52,818 nt of DNA from Lachnospiraceae bacterium (GTDB taxonomy: Bacteria; Bacillota; Clostridia; Lachnospirales; Lachnospiraceae). Made by a program: the position numbers and the translations under genes. Below, piece by piece: positions 1 to 8,188 of this stretch. The stretch covers positions 26,255 through 79,072 of the forward strand of contig JAAUZX010000032.1 of the NCBI GenBank assembly GCA_014804365.1. The letters run 5' to 3'. Below the pieces are notes generated by a model. It was not told where the DNA came from, did not search any database, and saw nothing but the letters and a program-made list of their open reading frames with translations. Position 1 is the stretch's first letter. Every line of letters begins with the position of its first letter.

Positions 1-56
1 TGTATATAATTGGACCCGATAAATCCGGCTCCTCCCGTCACCAAGTACGTTCTCAT
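1..56 (-). CDS. rfbB: dTDP-glucose 4,6-dehydratase, N-terminal fragment (runs off left edge)
   Basis: Reading the minus strand from the ATG at 54-56 gives MRTYLVTGGAGFIGSNYI, the NAD-binding Rossmann start (TGGAGFIGSN) typical of dTDP-glucose 4,6-dehydratases. These enzymes convert dTDP-glucose to the 4-keto-6-deoxy sugar on the way to dTDP-L-rhamnose. A GGAGGAA ribosome binding site lies just upstream, so this is a true start. Only 18 codons plus two bases are present. Other extended short-chain epimerases share the motif, but the MRTYLVTGGAGFIGSNY pattern favours RfbB. It implies deoxysugar precursor genes to the left of the window. Confidence 0.75.
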   Translation of the reverse strand, partial: MRTYLVTGGAGFIGSNYI

Positions 57-156
57 ATGCTATATTTCCTCCATTCTTTATATTCAAATTAAGTATATCA
101 CATACAAAAAAATTCGATTTCTATATTTTCTTAAGTATGATATAACTCTATGTCTT

Positions 157-185
157 ATTATCGTTTAAACACTATAAAATTGCAA
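157..185 (-). promoter_or_regulatory. putative sigma-A promoter for the dehydratase
   Basis: On the minus strand TTGCAA (180-185) is followed after 17 bases by GATAAT (157-162). About 100 bases of AT-rich leader separate it from the ATG at 56. A second weaker candidate (TTGTAT, 17 bases, AATATA) lies nearer the gene. No terminator hairpin was seen between the lysozyme stop at 276 and this promoter. Confidence 0.4.
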
Positions 186-275
186 CCTTTGATCCAAATA
201 TCATTTTTTCAAAAACCATAGTTACTCTTCTGACATATTGCGCAATACACCTTGCACAATCACCAAATCATCTCT

Positions 276-3188
276 TTAATAATGCATGTAACTAATATTC
301 ATATCAACGTTCCCACTAATTCCGCTGACTCTTCCCTTCGAAGAATACTGCCACATATCATACCTAGTCGCCGTATATGTCGGCGCACTCGCATACTGCG
401 CCAGCCAGATCTTATACCCTGTCAGACTGCCCGTATTAATCTTCTCATTAAACCACGTCTTATTCGCATATATTCCTGCGGAGTACCCGGAATCTTGTAC
501 CGTCGCGCAGAACGCCTTACACACAGCGGTTCTCATGTCCCTGCTGACACCGTCTCCGCGCCCGCCGCTGCCTTCCACATCTATGAAAATCGGATAATCC
601 AGTCCGTATCCGCCGGCAAGCCCCACCGCCATAGATGCCTCTTCGACAGCCTCCACCTCATTGACCGCCTGGCTGTAAACATAGACTCCGACCTTAAGTC
701 CTGCCGCCTTAGCTCCCTTGATGTTACTTCTGAACTTCGGATCCTCCACCAATACGCCGGTAGAATAGCCCCTGTAACCACAGCGGATGATCACATAGGA
801 AACGCCGGAATTCTTCACTGCATTCCAGTCAATGCTGCCGTTATGCTTGGAAACGTCGATTCCCATGGTGCCGGAATTAGACGACAGCTTGCCGTCACTT
901 CCAAACGTATACCTGGCCCCCTGAATCACCTGCTCTCCCGTCACATAATTACCGTTCTTATCATAGAAATAGACATGTCCGTCTATTGTCTGCCAGCCGG
1001 TATATTTATACTCAGACACTTTTGTGGATTTCTTAAAAAAAGCATCCCGCTTGTTGTAATCATCATAGACCGCTTCCTTATACTCACCGTCAGAGCTCTT
1101 ATAATACATCTGGTTGCCGTCTTTGTCTTTCAGCTTGGCGCTGCCGTCCACGGTCTGCGCCTTCTTCACATTGATCTCATATGTGGCGGAGACATCCTCT
1201 GTCGCGCTGTTTTCACAGACTGCGGTGATCTTTACCGTGCCCTCTTCCACACCTGTGACTACGCCCTTGTCATCAACTTTAGCTATCTTCTCATTGTCGC
1301 TACTCCACTTGATCTTGCCATCTTTAGGCTCTGTCTTAGCCGTCAGCGTGATCGTCTTGCCGACAGTCACCTCTTTATCACCGCTTATGCTGACCTTTGT
1401 ATAGATGACATCCCCATCCTGGTTTTCTGTATCATCCTTGTTTTTATCGTCTTTGTCCTTATCTTTATCGTCTTTGTTATCTTTATCCTTGTCATCTTTA
1501 TTATCGGTATTCTCGTCGCCGTCACCTTCATCCGGTGCTTCCGGTTCGCTGACCGTGACGGAACAGGTCAGTTCCTGAATCATGCTTCCGATCGCCACAC
1601 GTGCGGTAATCGTCGCACTTCCCACACCGGCTCCGGTAACACTGCCCTCACTCACTGTCGCTACCGCAGTATCACTGCTGCTCCACTCTACAGTATAGCG
1701 AAGGCTTGTACCACTGACCTTCACACTAAGCGATGCGCTCTCTCCCTTATCCAGATTTAAACTGCCGCTGCTTAAACTGATAGATATATTGGCCGGATCT
1801 TCATCTGAGCCATCCCCTTCTTCGACCAGCTTCCTGTAATCGCCGCTGACTGTCCAAGGATCCGGGATATCTTTCTTCGAAACCTCTTCATAGACCGCCG
1901 AACCTTCCCCGATCGGTGTCTTCGTGGATTCCACCCACTCCACCGTGTCGGTTAACGCAGATTCAATCACGGTATTCTGTACAGCTTTATCCTCTGCCGC
2001 CGCATTTATTTCAGACTCCGACTTCACTTCATCCGCCACATTGACCTTTTTATAGGCAATGGTATCCGTTACTTTAATGCTGCTGGCCGAGGCAGGCAGC
2101 TTATACTTTGCATGCTCATTGCCCGCAAAAGGCTTAACCGTCACCTGATAGGTCCCTGCGTCGATTCCGGTCTGATAGATGATACCGTCCTTATCTTCGT
2201 CTTTTAAGTCAAAATTCTTCTTACCGTTTGTCACTTCCGCCTCAAACGGCAGCCCTCCGATCAATTTGCCCGTCGCTTTATTGACAAACTTGATCTTAAG
2301 ATCCGACTGGATGGACGTAAGATTAAGCACTACTTCAATCTCCTTGTCCTGATCCGCCTGCTCCTCGTGCTGTTCTTCCTGCTCCGGTTCTTCCGTAAGT
2401 TCGATCATACCGGCAAGTCTCGCGGATTCGGAAACCGCCACAAGCCCGCTCTCCCCGATCACGGAGATACCTTCCAGCTCCTCTCCTACCGTTGCAAATG
2501 CAGCCACCTGTTTCTCTATGGACTTCGCATTGGCATAAAGCGCTCCGGTAACGATCACACCCGCCAGAACCACAACTCCCAGCATGGCCACCACCACATC
2601 CAAAGTACTCATATCCTCCAGGAAATGGCGGATTCGCACGATCACGCTGTCATCATCGTCGTCATACTCTTCATAGTCTTCGTCGTAATCTTCATCATAC
2701 TCTTCATCGTCGTCATCGTAATCTTCATCGTCTTCGTCATATTCTTCGCCGTCGTACTCATCATCCTCGTCGTCATATTCTTCGTCTTCGTACTCGCCGT
2801 CATATTCCCCATCTTCTTCATCGTACTCTCTGTCTTCATACACTCCGGCTTCTTCGTACTCTTCGTCTTCATACTCCTCATCTTCCTCGTACGTCTCGCC
2901 TTCATACTCCTCATCTTCCTCGTATGCCTCGTCTTCATACTCTTCGGTTTCTTCATACGCTTCGGATTTGCGGGCAGCCGCCTTCCCGCGCACCGGTTTC
3001 TGTCCGCGTCCGCGCTGATAGGACTCTATCATTTCATCATCAAGGCAGAGGAATTCCAGTGTGTCATCCGTCACCTTGTCATCATCCTCATCGTCAAACA
3101 TTCCGTCTTCACCCATGAGAAATTCATCCAATTCGATCGGTCTGCGGGACTCTCTCTTTTTATTTGCATTACTCTTTTTGTCTTGCAT
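276..3188 (-). CDS. Membrane-anchored GH25 lysozyme with acidic cytoplasmic tail and Ig-like domains
   Basis: A 970-residue muramidase predicted to cleave peptidoglycan outside the membrane. Visible order: Lys/Arg-rich start; very acidic Tyr/Glu/Asp region (about 75-180); one membrane segment (about 197-219); a Cna-B-like beta region (about 295-380); a BIG_2 Ig-like domain (467-545, WSSSDTAVATV); a Lys/Asp linker (553-592); a second BIG_2 domain (597-675); choline-binding-like repeats with GWQTIDGHVYFYDKNG (about 685-765); and a C-terminal GH25 domain (774-970). GH25 signatures are GIDVSKHNG (Asp778), FIDVEG (Asp870 and Glu872) and the terminal GNVDMN. There is no cleavable signal peptide, so the protein is probably type II with the acidic tail inside. 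SD AGAAGGG sits 10 bases before the ATG. Catalytic assignment is firm; the tail's role is unknown. Confidence 0.92.
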   Translation of the reverse strand: MQDKKSNANKKRESRRPIELDEFLMGEDGMFDDEDDDKVTDDTLEFLCLDDEMIESYQRGRGQKPVRGKAAARKSEAYEETEEYEDEAYEEDEEYEGETYEEDEEYEDEEYEEAGVYEDREYDEEDGEYDGEYEDEEYDDEDDEYDGEEYDEDDEDYDDDDEEYDEDYDEDYEEYDDDDDSVIVRIRHFLEDMSTLDVVVAMLGVVVLAGVIVTGALYANAKSIEKQVAAFATVGEELEGISVIGESGLVAVSESARLAGMIELTEEPEQEEQHEEQADQDKEIEVVLNLTSIQSDLKIKFVNKATGKLIGGLPFEAEVTNGKKNFDLKDEDKDGIIYQTGIDAGTYQVTVKPFAGNEHAKYKLPASASSIKVTDTIAYKKVNVADEVKSESEINAAAEDKAVQNTVIESALTDTVEWVESTKTPIGEGSAVYEEVSKKDIPDPWTVSGDYRKLVEEGDGSDEDPANISISLSSGSLNLDKGESASLSVKVSGTSLRYTVEWSSSDTAVATVSEGSVTGAGVGSATITARVAIGSMIQELTCSVTVSEPEAPDEGDGDENTDNKDDKDKDNKDDKDKDKDDKNKDDTENQDGDVIYTKVSISGDKEVTVGKTITLTAKTEPKDGKIKWSSDNEKIAKVDDKGVVTGVEEGTVKITAVCENSATEDVSATYEINVKKAQTVDGSAKLKDKDGNQMYYKSSDGEYKEAVYDDYNKRDAFFKKSTKVSEYKYTGWQTIDGHVYFYDKNGNYVTGEQVIQGARYTFGSDGKLSSNSGTMGIDVSKHNGSIDWNAVKNSGVSYVIIRCGYRGYSTGVLVEDPKFRSNIKGAKAAGLKVGVYVYSQAVNEVEAVEEASMAVGLAGGYGLDYPIFIDVEGSGGRGDGVSRDMRTAVCKAFCATVQDSGYSAGIYANKTWFNEKINTGSLTGYKIWLAQYASAPTYTATRYDMWQYSSKGRVSGISGNVDMNISYMHY
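2649..2966 (-). repeat. Low-complexity acidic, tyrosine-rich coding repeat
   Basis: Codes for residues about 75-180 of the GH25 protein. Degenerate units such as EYEDEEYEE and DEDYDEDYEEYD repeat with a Tyr every 3-8 residues and almost no basic residue. The DNA is an imperfect GAA/GAC/TAC triplet repeat that could change length by slippage. Confidence 0.85.
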
Positions 3189-3223
3189 TTTATGTAAACC
3201 CTTCTTTTTAACATTTTTGTAAC

Positions 3224-3252
3224 ATTATAGCATAAAAGCTCAATAGATTCAA
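3224..3252 (-). promoter_or_regulatory. Sigma-A promoter of the GH25 gene
   Basis: Minus strand: TTGAAT (3247-3252), 17-base spacer, perfect TATAAT (3224-3229), about 35 bases before the lysozyme ATG. This is one of the best promoter matches in the window. Confidence 0.65.
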
Positions 3253-3365
3253 GGTTTTTTACGATCTCTGCATTTCAGGTAAGATTTACATAAAATTTGA
3301 TCAATGTAAATACCCGTGCGCGATATTTTACATCGCTTATTATGCCATATTCTGGTAAAATTCGC

Positions 3366-3394
3366 TTGACTTTATCAACTTAAACTGACACAAT
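3366..3394 (+). promoter_or_regulatory. Possible promoter of the zinc-ribbon gene
   Basis: TTGACT (3366-3371), 17-base spacer, CACAAT (3389-3394). The -35 is good and the -10 is weak. It lies in the 261-base divergent gap between the lysozyme and the zinc-ribbon gene; the rest of that gap shows nothing else I can support. Confidence 0.4.
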
Positions 3395-3449
3395 ACAAGT
3401 GCAACCTTACAATTACAACAATCATTTAAAATGAAAAGGGGATTTTACT

Positions 3450-3776
3450 ATGATGTACATGCACTATTGTAAGCGTTGCCATCGGGTCTATATGCTAAAC
3501 GGACACAAGCAAACCTGTCCGAAGTGCCGTGAGAATATTGCGGAGCTGAAGATCACTTACATGGATTATGCCACCATGGATATGGAGGCAAGGGAACAGT
3601 TCTGTAATTGCTGCGCGGACGCCGAACAGCTACAGAAGTTAAGCACCACTTACCGTATGTATAAGTATAGCAAGTGGTATAAAGAACTACAGACCCAGTT
3701 CCCAACCACTACCATTATCACTACTTACACCCTAGCAGAAAGAACCCCGATGGAGAACGCAGTGTCCGTGGTCTGA
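3450..3776 (+). CDS. Small zinc-ribbon protein of unknown function
   Basis: A 108-residue soluble protein with a CKRC (Cys7, Cys10) and CPKC (Cys23, Cys26) pair that looks like a classical zinc ribbon, followed by a CNCC cluster (Cys52, 54, 55). The rest is Tyr/Thr-rich and ends near TIITTYTLAERTP. No enzyme motif is visible, so the function is not recognised; zinc ribbons of this size often bind nucleic acid or protein partners. An AAGGGG ribosome binding site precedes the ATG; a second ATG directly follows, so the start could be one codon later. It is monocistronic, with its own candidate promoter and a strong terminator, and faces away from the lysozyme gene. Confidence 0.75.
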   Translation: MMYMHYCKRCHRVYMLNGHKQTCPKCRENIAELKITYMDYATMDMEAREQFCNCCADAEQLQKLSTTYRMYKYSKWYKELQTQFPTTTIITTYTLAERTPMENAVSVV

Positions 3777-3800
3777 CCGCCATTCGACACAATCCGTCTA

Positions 3801-3844
3801 AGAGCGCTGCCGGAAAATCACGAATTTCCGGCAGCGCTCTTTTT
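3801..3844 (+). terminator. Rho-independent terminator after the zinc-ribbon gene
   Basis: Perfect 16-bp stem (AGAGCGCTGCCGGAAA, 3801-3816, with its complement at 3825-3840), 8-base loop, then TTTTT. It sits 25 bases after the stop of the plus-strand gene. The other strand has no T-run, so it works in the plus direction only. Confidence 0.92.
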
Positions 3845-3987
3845 CATTCCGTCTTAAATCAAAAGATTTTATTAAAAAAAACATAAGCCATGGATTTTTA
3901 TAGACTTTCATAGTAAAATAATGGATATTATGCAAACGCGGACATCCGGAAAGATCAAAACACCGGAACGCGCAAAAGGAGGCCATT

Positions 3988-5169
3988 ATGGACCAGAAAC
4001 AGCAGAAGAAACGAGTCGCACAGACAGAACTGAATATAGAAGAGATCTTAGACGAAAGCCCGGATGCCGCAGACGAAAAACCTGCACCCACGGACGAGAC
4101 CCGCAAATCTGCCGCCGGAAAGTCTAAATCCACGACCGGAGCACAGAACTCTGCGGCCGGAAACCGCAAATCCACGACCGGAACGCAGAAATCTGCAACC
4201 GGAAAACGCAAATCAAGCGGTGTTAATATCCATGCGATCATTTTGGGCGTCATCGTACTGATCGTCTGTTATATCGCATACAGACTATATGTATGGAATA
4301 AAGGTGTCCCATCGGATTATGATCCGAACTATCAAACTACGGATTTTGATATCGAAGCGATGGACAGCATCATTCCCCTTGCTCCCGATAAACTGGAGGG
4401 GCACGAAGACGACGGCATAACGACGATCCTGTGCCTGGGCGACGATCCTTTTTCCCTGAATCAGGGTGAGGGCGGACTGGCAGAACAGATTGCCGCCAAA
4501 ACCGGTGCCACCGTCTACAACGGCTCCTTTACCGGAACTACCATGGCGGCACAGTTTGCAGCCTATAACAACGGATATATTCTGGACGCGTTCTCTTTCT
4601 CCTATGTGGCACAGAGCCTCGCTTCCGGAGATTTTGACCTGATGAAGACAGCCGCCACCTACAGCTATGATGAATCTTTTCCCAATACGACAGCCATGTT
4701 GGAATCTCTCGACATGAACAGTATTGACATAATCTGTATCATGTATGATGCCAGCGACTATATCAACAAACGCCCTTGTGACGACCCCAACGCGCCCAAC
4801 TCCATCATCACTTACACGGGTGCCTTGAGAGCCGGCGTAGAAGCGATTCAGGAAGCGTATCCGCATATTCGTATCGTAGTAATGTCGCACACCTTCTGTC
4901 ACACGATCAACGAGGAGGGTAATTTCGAGAACGGCGACCGTATAGACTTGGGTCACGGCACATTAAGCCACTATCTGCAGAAAGAACTGGATGCCGCCAA
5001 CGATTGCGGTATATCCTTGATCGATAATTTCTACGGCTCCATCAACGAGGATAATTATCTGGATTACATGACAGATTATATCCATTTCAACGATGCCGGA
5101 AGAGAACTGTTAGCCAGAAGATTTGTGGAATGTATCTTCCCGAATCTGGCGGCAGGTGAAAATGAATAA
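3988..5169 (+). CDS. Membrane-anchored SGNH-like protein lacking the usual nucleophile
   Basis: A 393-residue protein: charged N-terminal tail (1-76) containing a 14-residue tandem repeat, one membrane helix (about 80-103), then an SGNH/GDSL-like extracellular domain. Block I reads CLGDDPFS (Gly151-Asp152-Asp153), where active members have GDS; Ser is replaced by Asp. Block V DYIH (Asp363, His366) is intact. SGNH proteins usually add or remove acyl groups on glycans, but here catalysis is doubtful; Ser156 could be a displaced nucleophile or the domain may only bind sugar. An AAGGAGG site precedes the ATG at 3988. It faces the DltD-like/MBOAT operon and shares a hairpin terminator with it. Confidence 0.75.
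   Translation: MDQKQQKKRVAQTELNIEEILDESPDAADEKPAPTDETRKSAAGKSKSTTGAQNSAAGNRKSTTGTQKSATGKRKSSGVNIHAIILGVIVLIVCYIAYRLYVWNKGVPSDYDPNYQTTDFDIEAMDSIIPLAPDKLEGHEDDGITTILCLGDDPFSLNQGEGGLAEQIAAKTGATVYNGSFTGTTMAAQFAAYNNGYILDAFSFSYVAQSLASGDFDLMKTAATYSYDESFPNTTAMLESLDMNSIDIICIMYDASDYINKRPCDDPNAPNSIITYTGALRAGVEAIQEAYPHIRIVVMSHTFCHTINEEGNFENGDRIDLGHGTLSHYLQKELDAANDCGISLIDNFYGSINEDNYLDYMTDYIHFNDAGRELLARRFVECIFPNLAAGENE
4108..4215 (+). repeat. 42-bp tandem repeat inside the SGNH-like gene
   Basis: About 2.6 copies of a 42-base unit encoding SAAGKSKSTTGAQN, SAAGNRKSTTGTQK and a partial SATGKRKS. It makes a Ser/Thr/Lys-rich basic cytoplasmic stretch just before the membrane helix. Confidence 0.8.
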
Positions 5170-5199
5170 TTCAACAAAAATATAACTATCGTATTTCAT

Positions 5200-5242
5200 A
5201 GGCGGATTGGACAAAATACTCTCGCAGTTGTCCAATCCGCCT
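5200..5242. terminator. Hairpin between convergent genes, probably a bidirectional terminator
   Basis: Perfect 15-bp stem (AGGCGGATTGGACAA at 5200-5214, complement at 5228-5242) with a 13-base loop, between the ends of the SGNH-like gene (5169) and the DltD-like gene (5267). T-runs are weak on both sides, so the terminator role is inferred from position. Confidence 0.65.
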
Positions 5243-5266
5243 CTCTTAAATTTATGGCTGCGTTTT

Positions 5267-6322
5267 TTAGTACTCCACCGAAAATAAGCCCTCAAAATCA
5301 AACCGCCCTATCATATCCCGTGTCTCATCCAGCGCCTTCTCCATCTCTTCCGCACATGTCACCTCGCAGGTCCCGTTTGCGAAACACTCCGTCATATAAC
5401 GGTTGATATCCCTGTGGTAATGGGTATAATCCGCATAGTTATTCAAATCCGTCACGATCTCCTCCTGATTCGGGAAATAGAAGATCCGCACATTATCGTA
5501 AGCGAGCAGAGTCTCGGCTATATGTGCATACTCCGCCATGGTCGCTTCCAGATGATTCTCCTGTATCACGTCATTCCAGTACAAAATGCTGTAGGGCGGA
5601 AAGAAAATATAGAACACCGTATCCGGATTCTGTTCAATATACGGGCACAGATTAGCCCGTAAGTTTTTGTCCGTATTCTCAATATATGCCGCGGGCGTTG
5701 TCTCCTCAGGCACCGGCGCAGGTGGCTCGTAGTTGTGCATGACCCATTGGATATTATAATATTCATCCGTCCACCAGCTCTGATACACAGTGGCCAGATC
5801 GGTCTTATCCGGATCGGCAAGGGGTCTTAAGATATAGTTCAAGACCACGTCCTTGTTAAAAAGATACTGCACGTCATTCAGGTAATTGTCATCATAGAGG
5901 TATTCCGGAATCGGGTACTTCGTCTCTTCCACGCCGCCGGTGTAAGTCGTCACGTCAACCCCCAGAAAGACCGCCTGCACATCATGTCCACTGTCAAAAA
6001 TGATCTCCATGATATTGGCCTGATCTTTCGGATAAGCGCCGCTGTAATTTAACTTCAGCGCTTTCCGCCCCAGCAGTTCCTCAAACCAGTGCGTATTGAA
6101 ATTCACCGTCATGGAAGAGCCCAGAATCACACTGTCATACTCCATATGCTTCGCCATTCCGGGATTCTGGCTGAGCTGATTGTCCACCAGATAAGGGAAC
6201 TTCTCAAGGGGCGCATGGTATTGGAAGAAAGGATCTACACAGATCACCAGCGCCGCCACAAGCACAAACAATATTAAGATTACAGATATTGTGGATATGA
6301 CCCACTTCTTAAATCTGTCCAT
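5267..6322 (-). CDS. DltD/AlgJ-like SGNH membrane protein, partner of the MBOAT acyltransferase
   Basis: A 351-residue protein with one N-terminal membrane helix (about 8-29) and an extracellular SGNH-like domain. VILGSSMTVNF (Ser69/Ser70) occupies the block I nucleophile position and DYTH (Asp298, His301) the block V position. Proteins of this layout (DltD, AlgJ/AlgX, PatB types) work next to MBOAT proteins and complete acyl transfer to extracellular polymers. It lies 115 bases downstream of the MBOAT gene at 6438-8108 on the same strand. Exact activity (transferase or esterase) cannot be read from sequence. Confidence 0.75.
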   Translation of the reverse strand: MDRFKKWVISTISVILILFVLVAALVICVDPFFQYHAPLEKFPYLVDNQLSQNPGMAKHMEYDSVILGSSMTVNFNTHWFEELLGRKALKLNYSGAYPKDQANIMEIIFDSGHDVQAVFLGVDVTTYTGGVEETKYPIPEYLYDDNYLNDVQYLFNKDVVLNYILRPLADPDKTDLATVYQSWWTDEYYNIQWVMHNYEPPAPVPEETTPAAYIENTDKNLRANLCPYIEQNPDTVFYIFFPPYSILYWNDVIQENHLEATMAEYAHIAETLLAYDNVRIFYFPNQEEIVTDLNNYADYTHYHRDINRYMTECFANGTCEVTCAEEMEKALDETRDMIGRFDFEGLFSVEY

Positions 6323-6437
6323 AACTTATTCTCACAATCTCTTTTATCCCTTTGCTTCACACATGCCCCGGCCAATCACGATCTCCGCCGAAACAATTAT
6401 GACACGTCCATCATTTATCTGCCGTAAATCAGGAATT

Positions 6438-8108
6438 TTAGAAATTAAAATACAGAAACGTGCTGACCTTGGAAAAAGTGAGTACGCACCACAACGCAAG
6501 AACGGCGAATACTACCGTCGATCCTGTCCGATACTTCATCTTTTCCATCCGTTGTGCCGCATTTCGGCCAATCAGCGCCAGATATAAACCTGCCGCCAGT
6601 ATCACCCACATAAGAATATATCTGCTGTACGCCATATTGTCCAGATGCAGCACCTTAATGACATACCAGAACTCATCTACACGAAAACACTCCGCCAATT
6701 CCGAAGATACTTTCTGTACCGTTCCGCTGACGGCAGTCGCAAGCATACGGTTCGCCTGTGCAATATTCTCTGCACAGAAATAGACCCACGCCACCGCGAC
6801 ATAGACAAACAGCAAAATACGTGACACACATGTCACAATTCCACGCCCAATCTGCGATATCCATTCATTTTCCGACTTTGCTGTCGGCATTTGTGTATCC
6901 TGCACCGCTTTCTGCTGTGACGGCATTCCTGCATTTTGGCGGGCAAAACACGGCTTTATGTTCCTAAGCCAAAATCTGGTCAGCACATACAGCGCGCCGT
7001 GCATAGCGCCCCAGACAAGATAATTCCAGCCGGCGCCGTGCCACAAACCGCTTAGCATAAATACCGCAAACAGATTCAAATACATCCTCGCCTGACCCCT
7101 GCGATTGCCGCCAAGCGGTATATAAACATATTTCGTGAAAAAGCGGTTTAAAGTAATATGCCATCTTTTCCAGAAATCTACGATATTCACCGCCTGATAC
7201 GGCGAGTCGAAATTGATCGGAATCTCTATGCCAAGCATCTTGCCGATGCCCCGCGCCATATCACAGTAACCGCTGAAATCAAAGTAAAGCTGCAATGCAT
7301 AAAACACGATAATCAAAACCGCGTCCGCACGCCCCAGAAACTCCACATGGGTGTATCCATAGTCAACTCCGCCGCCGAATGTATCCGCAATCAACACCTT
7401 CTTCGCCAGTCCCAGAATAAAGAGTCCCATGCCCTCCGCGATCCGCTGCCACTCTACATTCTCTTTCCCCATGCGCGCAAACTGCGGCAGCATTTCACTG
7501 TGATTGACGATCGGTCCCGCAATCAGCTGCGGAAAGAAAGACACGAACAATGCGTAGTCTGTCAGAGAACAATTCCGCACCTCCCCGCGGTACGTATCCA
7601 CAATAAAAGAAATCTGCTGGAACGTAAAAAAACTGATTCCCAAGGGCAGAAGAATATGGCGAAGCGCCACGGAAGTACCGAACAACGCGTTCATTGTTGA
7701 GAGGAAAAAGTCAAAATATTTAAAATAAAACAGCACCCCCAAGTTAAGCGCCACCGCCGTAGCCATGACTGCTTTGCGCCGGAAAGCCAAACTGGGAACC
7801 ACACCCGCTTCACGACTGGAGAATGCCTCTTCCTGTCGAGCCAGCTGTCCGTTGTCCGCTGTACCGCTCCCCCCAGTCAACACCCGGTCCGCCCTATTTG
7901 ACAGCATCCTGTGAAACAGATAATTGCCGCCGATGCTGCCCACCATGATCAGCAGATAAGACACATTAAACCAACCGTAGAACCAGAAGGACATGGCAAT
8001 CAGAAACACCTTGGCTGCGGCAGTCCTGTGGGCATGCAGCAGACCATAATAGCCAAGCAGACATATAGGAAAAAAGAGAAACACAAAAATATATGAGTTA
8101 AATAACAT
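6438..8108 (-). CDS. MBOAT-family O-acyltransferase (AlgI/DltB-like)
   Basis: A 556-residue polytopic membrane protein starting MLFNSYIFVFLFFP, the usual beginning of AlgI-like proteins. It has the conserved YFDFSGYCDMA segment, FWKRWHITL (His317), the IPLGGNRRG loop, and the catalytic WHGAGWNYLVWG motif (His357). Family members move acyl groups from a cytoplasmic donor across the membrane to an extracellular glycan. A DltD-like partner follows directly in the operon. Residues 75-105, in a cytoplasmic-looking loop, and the insertion at about 385-415 are polar and poorly conserved-looking. The acyl group and target sugar are not determinable here. Confidence 0.93.
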   Translation of the reverse strand: MLFNSYIFVFLFFPICLLGYYGLLHAHRTAAAKVFLIAMSFWFYGWFNVSYLLIMVGSIGGNYLFHRMLSNRADRVLTGGSGTADNGQLARQEEAFSSREAGVVPSLAFRRKAVMATAVALNLGVLFYFKYFDFFLSTMNALFGTSVALRHILLPLGISFFTFQQISFIVDTYRGEVRNCSLTDYALFVSFFPQLIAGPIVNHSEMLPQFARMGKENVEWQRIAEGMGLFILGLAKKVLIADTFGGGVDYGYTHVEFLGRADAVLIIVFYALQLYFDFSGYCDMARGIGKMLGIEIPINFDSPYQAVNIVDFWKRWHITLNRFFTKYVYIPLGGNRRGQARMYLNLFAVFMLSGLWHGAGWNYLVWGAMHGALYVLTRFWLRNIKPCFARQNAGMPSQQKAVQDTQMPTAKSENEWISQIGRGIVTCVSRILLFVYVAVAWVYFCAENIAQANRMLATAVSGTVQKVSSELAECFRVDEFWYVIKVLHLDNMAYSRYILMWVILAAGLYLALIGRNAAQRMEKMKYRTGSTVVFAVLALWCVLTFSKVSTFLYFNF

Positions 8109-8188
8109 CGGTCAGACCTCCTGCATCCGTAACCGATCCCCGTCCGTCACAGACCTTCGCAACAACCGCCGAAAAATCATACCAAACA

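Noticed and set aside
252..1760. 502-codon plus-strand open frame
   Set aside because: It lies antisense within the GH25 lysozyme gene, has no ribosome binding site and a composition typical of an antisense shadow. The minus-strand gene has clear domains.
2649..2966. CRISPR-like or other array in the periodic region
   Set aside because: The periodicity comes from acidic codons in one open frame; there are no spacers or constant repeat units.
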